The notes beneath the pieces were generated by a model, which had not been told where the DNA came from, did not search any database, and saw nothing but the letters and a program-made list of their open reading frames with translations. From contig NZ_JBAJHU010000003.1 in assembly GCF_036867415.1 (NCBI RefSeq), positions 248,001-312,000 on the forward strand: a stretch of 64,000 nucleotides of DNA, read 5' to 3'. A program made the position numbers and the translations under genes. The stretch's first letter is position 1. Every line of letters begins with the position of its first letter. Of the stretch, positions 8,555 through 17,303 are shown one piece after another. The DNA is from Rossellomorea sp036867415. GTDB lineage: Bacteria > Bacillota > Bacilli > Bacillales > Bacillaceae_B.

Positions 8555-8913
8555 CCAAACATCCTCCCTAAAAAGTAATGAACCTTTATAGTATATACAT
8601 TGCCATAAGGGGTAAGTCAAAGAGGACACCCAGAAAGCATATTGTTTTATTCCCCAGTTGAGAAATGATAAACTAAAATAAGATGAAAAGAATTATTAAT
8701 TTATCAAATGTGGAGAGTAAACTTCTTTATTAAAGGGAAAAACAATAAGGGACATAATTTTTAAATAATAATTATTTCAATTTAAAAATTATTATAAGCT
8801 AATATTGACCTGAAATAACTAATCCTTTATAATGACATTTGTGAGCCAGGAAGGACATGCCAGACATGTACCTTTCTCAATAATATATAAACACTCTTTG
8901 GAGGGATTTATCA
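8555..8913 (+). promoter_or_regulatory. ykuT-ykuU intergenic region with ykuU promoter and a PerR-box-like site
   Basis: The 359-bp AT-rich gap holds a clear sigma-A promoter for ykuU: TTGACC at 8805-8810, 17-bp spacer, TATAAT at 8828-8833. Just upstream, 8783-8797 (TAAAAATTATTATAA) agrees at 13 of 15 positions with the PerR box TTATAATNATTATAA. PerR is the Bacillus peroxide sensor, and a peroxiredoxin would be a sensible target, but the region is so AT-rich that chance matches are possible. No other gene is visible. Confidence 0.55.
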
Positions 8914-9456
8914 ATGGCAGAACGCATGGTAGGTAAACAAGCTCCACGTTTTGAAATGGACGCAGTAATGCCAAACAAAGAATTTGGCAAGGTTTCATTG
9001 GAAGAGAATATGAAAAATGGTAAATGGACAGTATTGTTCTTCTACCCGATGGATTTCACTTTCGTTTGTCCAACTGAAATTACAGCAATGTCAGATCGTT
9101 ACGATGAGTTCGAAGATTTAGATGCAGAAGTAATCGGTGTTTCTACAGACACTATCCATACACATTTGGCTTGGATCAACACTGACCGTAAAGAAAACGG
9201 TCTTGGTGAGCTAAGATATCCGCTAGCTGCAGATACTAACCACAGTGTATCCAGCGAATACGGGGTATTAATTGAAGATGAAGGTGTAGCTCTTCGTGGA
9301 CTATACATCATCAACCCTGAAGGCGAACTTCAATATCAAGTAGTATTCCATAACAACATTGGCCGTGACGTCGAAGAAACCTTACGTGTTCTTCAAGCTC
9401 TTCAAACAGGCGGACTTTGCCCGGCTAACTGGAAACCAGGTCAAAAAACTTTATAA
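8914..9456 (+). CDS. ykuU: Typical 2-Cys peroxiredoxin YkuU
   Basis: A 180-residue AhpC/TSA-family protein. Peroxidatic Cys52 lies in FTFVCPTE and resolving Cys169 in GGLCPANW, so it is a typical 2-Cys peroxiredoxin that reduces H2O2, alkyl hydroperoxides or peroxynitrite. The ribosome site is TTTGGAGGG, 8 nt before ATG 8914. It has its own promoter (8805-8833) and terminator (9471). The thioredoxin-like YkuV next door could be its reductant (inference from adjacency, same order as B. subtilis). Confidence 0.94.
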   Translation: MAERMVGKQAPRFEMDAVMPNKEFGKVSLEENMKNGKWTVLFFYPMDFTFVCPTEITAMSDRYDEFEDLDAEVIGVSTDTIHTHLAWINTDRKENGLGELRYPLAADTNHSVSSEYGVLIEDEGVALRGLYIINPEGELQYQVVFHNNIGRDVEETLRVLQALQTGGLCPANWKPGQKTL

Positions 9457-9470
9457 ATTTCCAAATGAAT

Positions 9471-9500
9471 AAAGGCCTAACTGTTTGTTAGGCCTTTTCC
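9471..9500 (+). terminator. Terminator of ykuU
   Basis: AAAGGCCTAAC, 5-nt loop, GTTAGGCCTTTT. Confidence 0.9.
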
Positions 9501-9564
9501 TTATCCTGATGAATCAACTGACTATTTCTGAACGACATTACATTAAAATACTGGAGGTTTAATC

Positions 9565-10020
9565 ATGAAACTTCGTGAACCAATGCCGGAACTGAACGGT
9601 GCGACTGAGTGGTTAAATGGTGAAGTATCCAAACAGGATCTGATCGGTGAAAAGCCTACTCTTATTCATTTCTGGTCTGTAAGCTGCCATCTTTGTAAGG
9701 AAGCCATGCCACAAGTCAATGAGTTCCGGGATAAATATAACGACAAGCTGAATGTTTTGGCTGTTCATATGCCCCGTTCAGAAGATGACTTGAACCTGGA
9801 AGATATCAAAAAGATTGCAGGCGAACATGACATTTCACAGCCTATCTTTGTAGACAGTGAGCATAAGCTAACAGATGCTTTCGAGAATCAATATGTACCT
9901 GCCTATTATGTATTCGACAAAGAAGGGAACCTTCGTCATTTCCAAGCAGGCGGAAGCGGAATGAAGATGCTTGAAAAGCGCGTCAACAGAGTTCTTGATG
10001 AAATGGAGAATAGTGAATAA
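9565..10020 (+). CDS. ykuV: Thiol-disulfide oxidoreductase YkuV
   Basis: A 151-residue TlpA/ResA-like thioredoxin-fold protein with active site CHLC (residues 41-44, WSVSCHLCKEA) and cis-Pro in YVPAYYVFD. No signal peptide, so it is cytosolic, as is B. subtilis YkuV, to which it is very similar along its whole length. It reduces or exchanges disulfides. The ribosome site is CTGGAGG before ATG 9565. It follows ykuU after a terminator, so it has a separate transcript. Confidence 0.93.
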   Translation: MKLREPMPELNGATEWLNGEVSKQDLIGEKPTLIHFWSVSCHLCKEAMPQVNEFRDKYNDKLNVLAVHMPRSEDDLNLEDIKKIAGEHDISQPIFVDSEHKLTDAFENQYVPAYYVFDKEGNLRHFQAGGSGMKMLEKRVNRVLDEMENSE

Positions 10021-10041
10021 CCCTTCAAATTATGCAGAAAG

Positions 10042-10068
10042 GATCGGTCCAATGACCGATCTTTTTTT
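10042..10068 (+). terminator. Terminator of ykuV
   Basis: GATCGGTC, CAAT loop, GACCGATC, then T7. Confidence 0.92.
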
Positions 10069-10220
10069 AATGGTTTCCTCTTAAAATAGGGATGGACATA
10101 AAATGTAAAAACAATTCATAAAAAAATAAAAAATTCTAAAAAAAGGTAGATAAATATTTCGAAACCCGATATATTTAATAATACGTCGTTTTTTATGCAA
10201 CAAGGGAAGGGAGAAAAATT

Positions 10221-11975
10221 ATGGAAACATTCAAAAAATTAAAAGCCTATTATTGGCCCTATAAGAACTATTTTTTCATTTCAATGTTTTTTCTTTTATT
10301 TGTAACCGGTATCACTGTTGTGTACCCTATCATTCTTCAAAAAACGATTGATGATGTCATACTGAAAGGTAACTACGCATGGATCCCGTATCTGGCTTTC
10401 GGATTTGTAGGCATCATGATACTCAAAGGGATTACAACATTCATTCAGCAGTATTTCGGCGATCTGTTCGGTATCACATCCGTATACAGACTCCGAAACG
10501 AGTTGTATGAAAAGTTGCAGTTCCTGCCATTCAGTTATTACGATAACGCGAAGACAGGGGATCTTATGTCAAGATTGACAGCCGACGTTGAAGCATTCCG
10601 CTTTTTCTTGTCATTCGGTTTTACGGAACTTTTACGTTTCTTCTTATTAATTACCGTCAGTTTTGGCGTCATGTTTTACTATTCACCTTCATTAACTTTT
10701 GTGACACTGTTTTCCCTGCCGTTCCTGGCGGTTGCCGTCTTTAAGTTTGATAAGGCCGTCCACCCTGCATTCAGGGGCATCCGTAAATCATTCGGAAAGT
10801 TGAATACGAATGTGCAGGAGAATATCAGCGGAATCAATACAGTTAAATCTTTATCACGTGAAGAGTTCCAAATCAGCAAATTCAACAATTCCAATGGGGA
10901 CTATAAGGATAAGTACCTTTTCACATCAGACATCTGGGCGAAGTACTTCCCTTTAATGGAGTTCCTGGGAAATATCAGTGTTGTCACCCTCCTGGCATAC
11001 GGAGGTTACCTGGTCATGAATGGGAATCTTCAGCCGGGTGAACTGGTCGCGTTCTACAGTCTGGTCTGGTATATCATCTGGCCGATCATGAACCTGGGAT
11101 TCACCATCAATTTATTTTCCCAATCGAAAGCTTCAGGAGAACGATTGATAGAGATACTCGAAGTTGATGAAAAAATCAAAGATCATGAGGAAGTCCTTCA
11201 AGTAGAACGAATGAAAGGGGAAGTAGTATTTCAACACGTATCTCTTAACTACACGGAGCAAGATGAAGCAGCATTGGAAGAAATATCATTCAAAGCAGAA
11301 AGCGGAAAGATCATTGGTCTGATCGGAGGTACAGGTTCTGGTAAAACGAGCATCACTCAGTTGATGACACGTTTCTACGAACCAACCCAAGGTGAGATTC
11401 TTATCGACGGCAAAAAGATAAATGATTATTCATTAAAATCCCTTCGCAAGAATATCGGGGTCGTTCTCCAAGAATCATTCCTGTTTTCTTCTACAATCAA
11501 AGCCAATATCTCTTACGGACGTCCTGAAGCAGCAATGGATGAGATCATTGAAGCGGCCAAGATGGCGCAGGCACATGAGTTTATTTCCGAGCTGCCTGAC
11601 GGGTATGATACGAAGCTGGGCGAGAGGGGACTGGGACTTTCAGGAGGACAGAAGCAGCGTATAGCGATTGCGCGTGCCCTTTGTACCGATCCGTCAATCC
11701 TGATCCTCGACGATGCTACAAGCGCCGTTGATATGGAAACAGAATTCAGAATCCAGAAAGCCCTTAAGAATGTAATGTCTGACCGGACGACATTTATCAT
11801 TGCACATCGAATCTCTTCATTAAAACATGCTGACGAGATTCTCGTTCTCGAAAACGGAAAAATTGTTGAGCGAGGTGTCCATGACTTCCTTCTCAAAAAT
11901 AATGGACCTTATCAGCGAATATACGATATTCAATACAAAGATCAAAAAAAAATACTCCAAGCACAAGGAAGGTAG
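10221..11975 (+). CDS. yknU: Heterodimeric ABC exporter, half-transporter A (YknU-like)
   Basis: A 584-residue type IV ABC half-transporter: six TM helices in residues 15-300 and a nucleotide-binding domain from about 335. Walker A is GGTGSGKT, the signature is LSGGQ, and Walker B is ILILDDATSAVD, with Asp in place of the catalytic Glu. Together with the next gene this gives one normal and one degenerate ATP site, the hallmark of heterodimeric exporters such as BmrCD or TM287/288. Length and position after ykuV suggest YknU; substrate unknown (drug or lipid). The ribosome site is GGAAGGGAG. Its stop abuts the partner start. Confidence 0.8.
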   Translation: METFKKLKAYYWPYKNYFFISMFFLLFVTGITVVYPIILQKTIDDVILKGNYAWIPYLAFGFVGIMILKGITTFIQQYFGDLFGITSVYRLRNELYEKLQFLPFSYYDNAKTGDLMSRLTADVEAFRFFLSFGFTELLRFFLLITVSFGVMFYYSPSLTFVTLFSLPFLAVAVFKFDKAVHPAFRGIRKSFGKLNTNVQENISGINTVKSLSREEFQISKFNNSNGDYKDKYLFTSDIWAKYFPLMEFLGNISVVTLLAYGGYLVMNGNLQPGELVAFYSLVWYIIWPIMNLGFTINLFSQSKASGERLIEILEVDEKIKDHEEVLQVERMKGEVVFQHVSLNYTEQDEAALEEISFKAESGKIIGLIGGTGSGKTSITQLMTRFYEPTQGEILIDGKKINDYSLKSLRKNIGVVLQESFLFSSTIKANISYGRPEAAMDEIIEAAKMAQAHEFISELPDGYDTKLGERGLGLSGGQKQRIAIARALCTDPSILILDDATSAVDMETEFRIQKALKNVMSDRTTFIIAHRISSLKHADEILVLENGKIVERGVHDFLLKNNGPYQRIYDIQYKDQKKILQAQGR

Positions 11976-13808
11976 GTGAGGGGATTGAGCAAGAACTCTA
12001 AAGTAAATAAGAATGTCTTAAGCAGGTTTCACTATTCAACCGATCAGGTGATCGACAAGCCTTTTAACTGGGAACAGCTATGGCGTTTACTAACCTATTT
12101 AAAGCCATATTCAAAAAAACTGCTCCCCCTTTCGATTATAACCGTACTAATCACAACCGCCATTCGGCTGATTATCCCTATTTTGATCGGGGTCTATACG
12201 CTTGACAAAGCGATTCGACAGAAAGATGGAACCCTGCTGTTTACACTGGTGGGCATTATCGCAGGACTCTACGTCATTAATTATATAGCCAACGTACTTC
12301 GGATACGCTGGATGAACCAGTTGGGGCAGGGAGTCATTTATGATTTGCGGAAGCATTTATTCAGTCATGTTCAGTGGCTCTCTCATCGCTTCTTCGACCA
12401 GCGCTCAGCCGGTTCGATTCTTGTCCGGATCATGAATGATATCAACTCCCTTCAGGAACTATTCACCAATGGTGTCATTAACCTGCTGATGGACATCATT
12501 CTTCTGGCCGGGATCATTGTCATCTTATTCACATTGAGTCCGGAACTTACGCTGGCTGTTATGGTCATTCTGCCGATCATGTTCTTTATCTCAACGAGCC
12601 TGAGGAAAAATATTCGCAGATCCTGGCAGGATGTACGGATAAAGCAGGCAAAACTCAATTCTCACTTGAATGAGAGCATACAGGGTATTCGCGTGACTCA
12701 ATCGTTTACCCAGGAAAAAGAAAATATGGCTTTTTTCGATGGCGTAAATACCGAAACCTTCGACAGCTGGAAAACCGCTACAAAGAAAAATGCCATGTTC
12801 AGACCGCTTGTGGAGCTGACTAATGCAGTCGGTACAGCAGTCTTGATCTGGTATGGTGCTCACCTCATCCAAGGAGGATCTCTGGAGCTCGGGGAATTTG
12901 TCTCCTTCGCCTTCTATCTCGGCATGTTCTGGGAACCGATTTCGAGACTCGGTCAAGTTTATAATCAACTGCTGATCGGTATGGCTTCTTCAGAGCGTAT
13001 CTTTGAATTTCTTGATGAACAGCCGATTGTCAACGAAAAGCGTGATGCTATCGAGTTGAACGATATCAAGGGAAGAATTCAATTTGAAAATGTTGAATTT
13101 TCCTACGATGATAAGAGAAAAGCACTGCAGAACATCAAACTGGAAATGAAAGCGGGGCAGACCGTTGCCCTGGTTGGCCACACGGGCTCAGGAAAAACGA
13201 CGATTGCGAACTTAATCAGCCGTTTCTACGATCCGACAAATGGCGAGGTGAAGATTGACGGTGTCGATTTGCGTGACGTAACAGTCACCAGCTTGAGAAG
13301 TCAAATCAGCATCGTACTGCAGGATACCTTCATTTTCTCCGGAACGATAAAAGATAACATCCGATTCGGACGCCCTGATGCTTCAGATGAAGAAGTACGT
13401 AAAGCAGCCGAAGCCATTGGAGCAAACGAATTTATTGAAAAACTTTCGAGCGGGTACGAAACCGAGGTCGAAGAAAGAGGGAATGTCTTATCCGTTGGGG
13501 AAAGACAACTACTTTCCTTCGCGCGCGCGCTGCTTGCCAATCCGCGCATCATCATTCTGGATGAAGCCACGGCTTCCATCGACACAGAAACAGAAGTCAA
13601 AATACAAAATGCATTGAAAAAACTGCTATCCGGAAGAACAGCTATCATCATTGCCCACCGTTTGTCCACCATACGTGAATCAGATAATATCTTCGTATTG
13701 GAGAACGGAAACATCAAAGAATCAGGTAATCATGATGAACTGATGGACCAAGAGGGACATTACTATGAACTTGTGAAGTCGCAGTTTAAGATGCTGGATG
13801 CAATGTGA
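11976..13808 (+). CDS. yknV: Heterodimeric ABC exporter, half-transporter B (YknV-like)
   Basis: A 610-residue half-transporter: an N-terminal soluble stretch of about 45 residues, six TM helices, and an NBD with Walker A GHTGSGKT, Walker B IIILDEATASID (catalytic Glu present) and a degenerate signature, LSVGE instead of LSGGQ. This complements the defect in the preceding subunit. The start is GTG 11976 (AAGGA 6 nt upstream) or TTG 11985 (AGGTG 6 nt upstream); both are plausible. A terminator follows. The pair lies directly before a bd oxidase operon, the position CydDC occupies in many Bacillus cyd operons, but its own terminator and the Rex-controlled promoter separate them. Confidence 0.8.
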   Translation: MRGLSKNSKVNKNVLSRFHYSTDQVIDKPFNWEQLWRLLTYLKPYSKKLLPLSIITVLITTAIRLIIPILIGVYTLDKAIRQKDGTLLFTLVGIIAGLYVINYIANVLRIRWMNQLGQGVIYDLRKHLFSHVQWLSHRFFDQRSAGSILVRIMNDINSLQELFTNGVINLLMDIILLAGIIVILFTLSPELTLAVMVILPIMFFISTSLRKNIRRSWQDVRIKQAKLNSHLNESIQGIRVTQSFTQEKENMAFFDGVNTETFDSWKTATKKNAMFRPLVELTNAVGTAVLIWYGAHLIQGGSLELGEFVSFAFYLGMFWEPISRLGQVYNQLLIGMASSERIFEFLDEQPIVNEKRDAIELNDIKGRIQFENVEFSYDDKRKALQNIKLEMKAGQTVALVGHTGSGKTTIANLISRFYDPTNGEVKIDGVDLRDVTVTSLRSQISIVLQDTFIFSGTIKDNIRFGRPDASDEEVRKAAEAIGANEFIEKLSSGYETEVEERGNVLSVGERQLLSFARALLANPRIIILDEATASIDTETEVKIQNALKKLLSGRTAIIIAHRLSTIRESDNIFVLENGNIKESGNHDELMDQEGHYYELVKSQFKMLDAM

Positions 13809-13824
13809 TTTGATTTGATAAAGG

Positions 13825-13858
13825 GACCCTGCACTTTTGGTGCGGGGTTTTATTTTTA
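13825..13858 (+). terminator. Terminator of the ABC exporter operon
   Basis: ACCCTGCAC, TTTTG loop, GTGCGGGGT, then TTTATTTTT. Confidence 0.85.
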
Positions 13859-13884
13859 TTTCAAAAAGATACCCAAACCAAAGT

Positions 13885-13949
13885 TTGTGAAAAACGTCAC
13901 AAAATATTCATGTTCAATACTTCACAATCTGTTAAATAGGTTTTATAAT
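13885..13949 (+). promoter_or_regulatory. cydAB promoter with two Rex-like operators
   Basis: Site 1 at 13885-13902 (TTGTGAAAAACGTCACAA) agrees at 17 of 18 positions with the Bacillus Rex consensus TTGTGAA-N4-TTCACAA. Site 2 at 13910-13927 agrees at 15 of 18. The promoter is TTCACA (13921-13926), 17-bp spacer, TATAAT (13944-13949), so the -35 box is inside site 2. Rex represses respiratory and fermentative genes until NADH rises at low oxygen; binding here would shut off cydAB under high NAD+/NADH. Pattern seen in sequence; regulation is inference. Confidence 0.75.
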
Positions 13950-14005
13950 AGCCATGGAGTGATATACAGTAACTATTGGCTAATAATTGGTAGGGGGAAA
14001 AGCGA

Positions 14006-15343
14006 ATGGAACTAGATAGTGTAATATTAAGTAGAATGCTGACATCCACAACCCTCGCGTTTCATATTATTTTTGCGACGATTGGTGTAGGTGTGCCGAT
14101 TATGATTTCGATTGCTGAGTTTGTGGGGATCAAACGCAATGATCCTCATTATATTTTGTTGGCGAGAAGATGGGCGAGAGGGTTTACGATCACTGTCGCT
14201 GTAGGGGTAGTTACGGGTACGGCGATCGGGCTTCAACTTTCCATGTTGTGGCCGGCATTCATGCAGGTAGCCGGGCAGGTTATAGCGCTGCCACTTTTTA
14301 TGGAAACATTTGCGTTTTTCTTTGAAGCTATCTTTCTTGGAATCTATTTATATACGTGGGACCGCTTTAAGAATAAGTGGATTCATTGGTTATTGACGAT
14401 TCCTGTCATGATCGGGTCTTCGGCTTCAGCACTATTCATTACGACTGTGAATGCCTTTATGAATACGCCTCAAGGCTTTGAGCTGAGTGACGGGAAAGCT
14501 ATCAATATTGATCCGATTGCAGCGATGCTGAATCCGGCGACACCTACGAAGGTGTTACACGTATTGACAACTGCTTATTTAACGTCTGCTTTAATCCTGG
14601 CGGGTATCACCGCTTTTGCGATTTTAAAGAAGAAGGGAAGCGAATATCATCGCAAGGCCCTGCGGTTAACGATGGTCTCGGCTCTTATATTTGCGTTTGC
14701 AACAGCTTTGGCAGGCGATTTGTCGGCCAAGTTCCTTGCTGAATACCAGCCTGAGAAATTGGCTGCAGCTGAGTGGCATTTTGAAACGGAGAAGAATGCC
14801 GATCTTATTGTGTTCGGTACGCTGGATGACAACAATGAAGTACACAATGAGATAAGGATTCCCGGGTTCCTCAGCTTTTTAGCCGGGAGTTCGTTTGATA
14901 CTGAAGTGATTGGTTTGAATGAGACTCCAGAGGATGAGAGACCTCCATTGTGGATTCACTATTTATTTGATCTGATGGTATCAATCGGATTTTACAGTAT
15001 GTTCATTTCAGCATTGTTCATCTTGTGCTGGAGATGGAAGAAAGGGAATGAGTGGAATAAACCTCTTTTATGGGGAATCGTGGCAAGCGGCCCGCTGGCC
15101 ATGCTAGCAATCGAGTTCGGATGGATATATGCAGAAGTAGGGCGCCAACCATGGATTCTCAGAGGATATATGAAGGTCGCGGATGCGGCGACCAAAGCTG
15201 ATGGAGTCGGTCTGACGTTTATGATGTTTGTCGCCTTATACATTCTGTTAGGAGTTTTATGTGTGATTGTACTGATCAAGATGTTTAAGAATAAACCGGC
15301 TGAAGCTGAATTGGAACAACGGTTTCCAAATCGCACCGAATAA
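14006..15343 (+). CDS. cydA: Cytochrome bd-type quinol oxidase subunit I (CydA/YthA type)
   Basis: A 445-residue membrane protein with the family N-terminus (SRMLTSTTLAFHIIFATIGVG), about nine TM helices, the heme ligand region (WARGFTITVAVGVVTGT; METFAFFFEAIFLGIY) and the GRQPW motif near residue 375 that marks the bd family. The quinol loop is short, as in cyanide-insensitive/YthA-type oxidases. It transfers electrons from menaquinol to O2. ATG 14006 has TAGGGGGAAA upstream. It forms an operon with cydB, behind Rex-like boxes. Confidence 0.93.
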   Translation: MELDSVILSRMLTSTTLAFHIIFATIGVGVPIMISIAEFVGIKRNDPHYILLARRWARGFTITVAVGVVTGTAIGLQLSMLWPAFMQVAGQVIALPLFMETFAFFFEAIFLGIYLYTWDRFKNKWIHWLLTIPVMIGSSASALFITTVNAFMNTPQGFELSDGKAINIDPIAAMLNPATPTKVLHVLTTAYLTSALILAGITAFAILKKKGSEYHRKALRLTMVSALIFAFATALAGDLSAKFLAEYQPEKLAAAEWHFETEKNADLIVFGTLDDNNEVHNEIRIPGFLSFLAGSSFDTEVIGLNETPEDERPPLWIHYLFDLMVSIGFYSMFISALFILCWRWKKGNEWNKPLLWGIVASGPLAMLAIEFGWIYAEVGRQPWILRGYMKVADAATKADGVGLTFMMFVALYILLGVLCVIVLIKMFKNKPAEAELEQRFPNRTE

Positions 15344-15420
15344 TCTGGTGAGCCTTTTTACGAAAAGTTTTAAAGAGGGGCTCTCAGCTTTAAAGAAAGA
15401 TTAATGAGGGAGGAATGGCT

Positions 15421-16434
15421 ATGAGTCTGGAAATTTTGGGGATCACTGTGTTGTGGGTTTTCCTTTATGGTTATCTAATTGTGGCGTCCATCGATTTCGG
15501 TGCCGGATTCTTTGCCTTTTATGGAAGGTTGAAGAATAAAGAGCATACGCTGAATGTCTTGATCAGCCGATATTTGTCACCTGTATGGGAAGTGACTAAT
15601 GTCTTTTTTGTTTTCTTTTTCGTGGGGTTGGTCGGATTTTTCCCCGATGCCGCATACTATTATGGAACAGCCCTGTTGATACCGGGGAGTTTAGCCATTA
15701 TATTGCTCGCAATCCGAGGGAGTTTCTATGCATTCAATAATTACGGCTCAAAAGAGAATATTGTATATCTATTTCTTTATGGAGCGACAGGGTTGTTGAT
15801 TCCCGCTTCGTTATCAACAGCCATGACGATTTCTGAAGGAGGATTTCTCGAAGTCACCGACGGCACTGTTAAATTTTTGGCAGGTGAATTGTTTACAAGT
15901 CCTTATTCCTGGAGCGTAGTTGTTCTGTCCATTGTGTCAGTCTTGTTTATAAGTGCTGCGTTTTTGACGTATTATGCAGACCGTGCCGGAGATATGGATT
16001 CGAGAGAAGTGTTGAGGAAATTTTCACTGTTTTGGAGCCCTCCTGCGATTATAGCGAGTTTATTGGTATTTGTCGGACTAATGGAGCATAATAATGAACA
16101 TTTCATGAATGCGCTTGATATCTGGTGGATGTTCGGCCTATCATTAGTCAGTTTTTTTGCAGCAATATATCTGATTTACAAACGGAAGAAATTCGGTACT
16201 GCTTTTGTTTTCGTCATGCTGCAGTTCTTCTTTGCTTTCTTTGGGTACGGTGCTTCCCATTTACCTTATATTTTGAAGCCGTTCATTACGATTGAATCGA
16301 GTGTAACCAACCCTGCAATGGGGATGGCTCTTGTCATTGCCTTTATCGCGGGCCTGTTGTTATTGATACCGTCATTGATCCTGCTGATGAGACTGTTCTT
16401 ATTTGATGCAGAATACGTTAAAGGAAAGAAATAG
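15421..16434 (+). CDS. cydB: Cytochrome bd-type quinol oxidase subunit II (CydB/YthB type)
   Basis: A 337-residue, eight- to nine-TM protein with the subunit II opening (LYGYLIVASIDFGAGFF) and the WEVTNVFFVFFFVGLVGFFP segment near residue 60. It stabilises the heme subunit and completes the bd oxidase. ATG 15421 is preferred to ATG 15415 because GAGGGAGG lies 7 nt upstream of it but only 1 nt from the other. It starts 77 nt after cydA. No cydX-like small gene is evident after it, though such genes are easily missed. Confidence 0.92.
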   Translation: MSLEILGITVLWVFLYGYLIVASIDFGAGFFAFYGRLKNKEHTLNVLISRYLSPVWEVTNVFFVFFFVGLVGFFPDAAYYYGTALLIPGSLAIILLAIRGSFYAFNNYGSKENIVYLFLYGATGLLIPASLSTAMTISEGGFLEVTDGTVKFLAGELFTSPYSWSVVVLSIVSVLFISAAFLTYYADRAGDMDSREVLRKFSLFWSPPAIIASLLVFVGLMEHNNEHFMNALDIWWMFGLSLVSFFAAIYLIYKRKKFGTAFVFVMLQFFFAFFGYGASHLPYILKPFITIESSVTNPAMGMALVIAFIAGLLLLIPSLILLMRLFLFDAEYVKGKK

Positions 16435-16590
16435 ATCTTTTACTGTCAGCGAAATGACTTGTGACCCGTGGAAAACGGTTCTTTCGGTTAGACTTAATTT
16501 TCGCTTTTTCATCTCATATAACTATATAATTCAGAACTTCATGCTAAAATATAGATTATAATGTCATTGGGAGATTTGGGGGAATGTATC

Positions 16591-17253
16591 GTGAAAAAAG
16601 AATTTGTAGTGATAGGATTGGGACGGTTCGGCGGAAGCATCGTGCGATCTTTGGCTGAACAGGGGATGGAAGTGATGGCAATCGACCAGGATGAAGACAA
16701 AGTGAATGAATTCTCATCGATTGCATCTCATGCAGTTGTGGCCGATTCGACTGATGAATCCGTTTTAAAGAGCCTTGGTATAAGAAACTTCGATCACGTG
16801 ATTGTGGCGATTGGGGACGATATTCAATCAAGTGTTCTGACAACGCTCATGCTGAAGGAAATAGGTGTGAAAAAGATAACTGTCAAAGCGCAGAATGATT
16901 ACCATGAGAAAGTATTGAGGAAAATCGGGGCAAACCAGGTCGTACATCCAGAACGGGATATGGGACGGAGGATTGCTCATAATATCGTATCTAATAACGT
17001 ACTGGACTACCTTGAACTTTCTGATGAACACTCAATCATGGAAATTGTAGCAAATGATCAGTTAGTCGGGAATACGTTAATTGATCTTGATATCCGTGCT
17101 AAGTATGGAATTAATATTGTAGCCATTAAAAGGGACCGGGATATTATCGTTTCTCCTCAAGCAGACGAACAAATAAGAGTGGGGGATATCCTGATCGTCA
17201 TTGGTGCGGATACAGACATTAATCGTTTTGAAAAGAAGCTGTTTTCCCTGTAA
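16591..17253 (+). CDS. ktrC: KtrC, RCK/TrkA-family gating subunit of a K+ uptake system (YkqB)
   Basis: A 220-residue RCK_N (1-130) plus RCK_C (140-220) protein. The Rossmann motif GLGRFGGS, the acidic end of the second strand (VMAIDQDED) and long identities to B. subtilis KtrC (KKITVKAQNDYHEKVL; AHNIVSNNVLDYLELS) are clear. It binds ATP/ADP, and its C domain is the known c-di-AMP site that closes the KtrCD channel. The start is GTG 16591 with GGGGGA 8 nt upstream; the frame opens at 16561 but lacks a site. A bidirectional terminator separates it from rnjA. Confidence 0.94.
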   Translation: MKKEFVVIGLGRFGGSIVRSLAEQGMEVMAIDQDEDKVNEFSSIASHAVVADSTDESVLKSLGIRNFDHVIVAIGDDIQSSVLTTLMLKEIGVKKITVKAQNDYHEKVLRKIGANQVVHPERDMGRRIAHNIVSNNVLDYLELSDEHSIMEIVANDQLVGNTLIDLDIRAKYGINIVAIKRDRDIIVSPQADEQIRVGDILIVIGADTDINRFEKKLFSL

Positions 17254-17261
17254 GACGAAAG

Positions 17262-17302
17262 AAAGGCTGAGCGTAAATTAAAATTTACGCTCAGCCTTTT
17301 TT
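17262..17302. terminator. Bidirectional terminator between ktrC and rnjA
   Basis: An 18-bp perfect stem (AAAGGCTGAGCGTAAATT and its complement) with T-tracts on both exits. Confidence 0.93.
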
Positions 17303-17303
17303 A

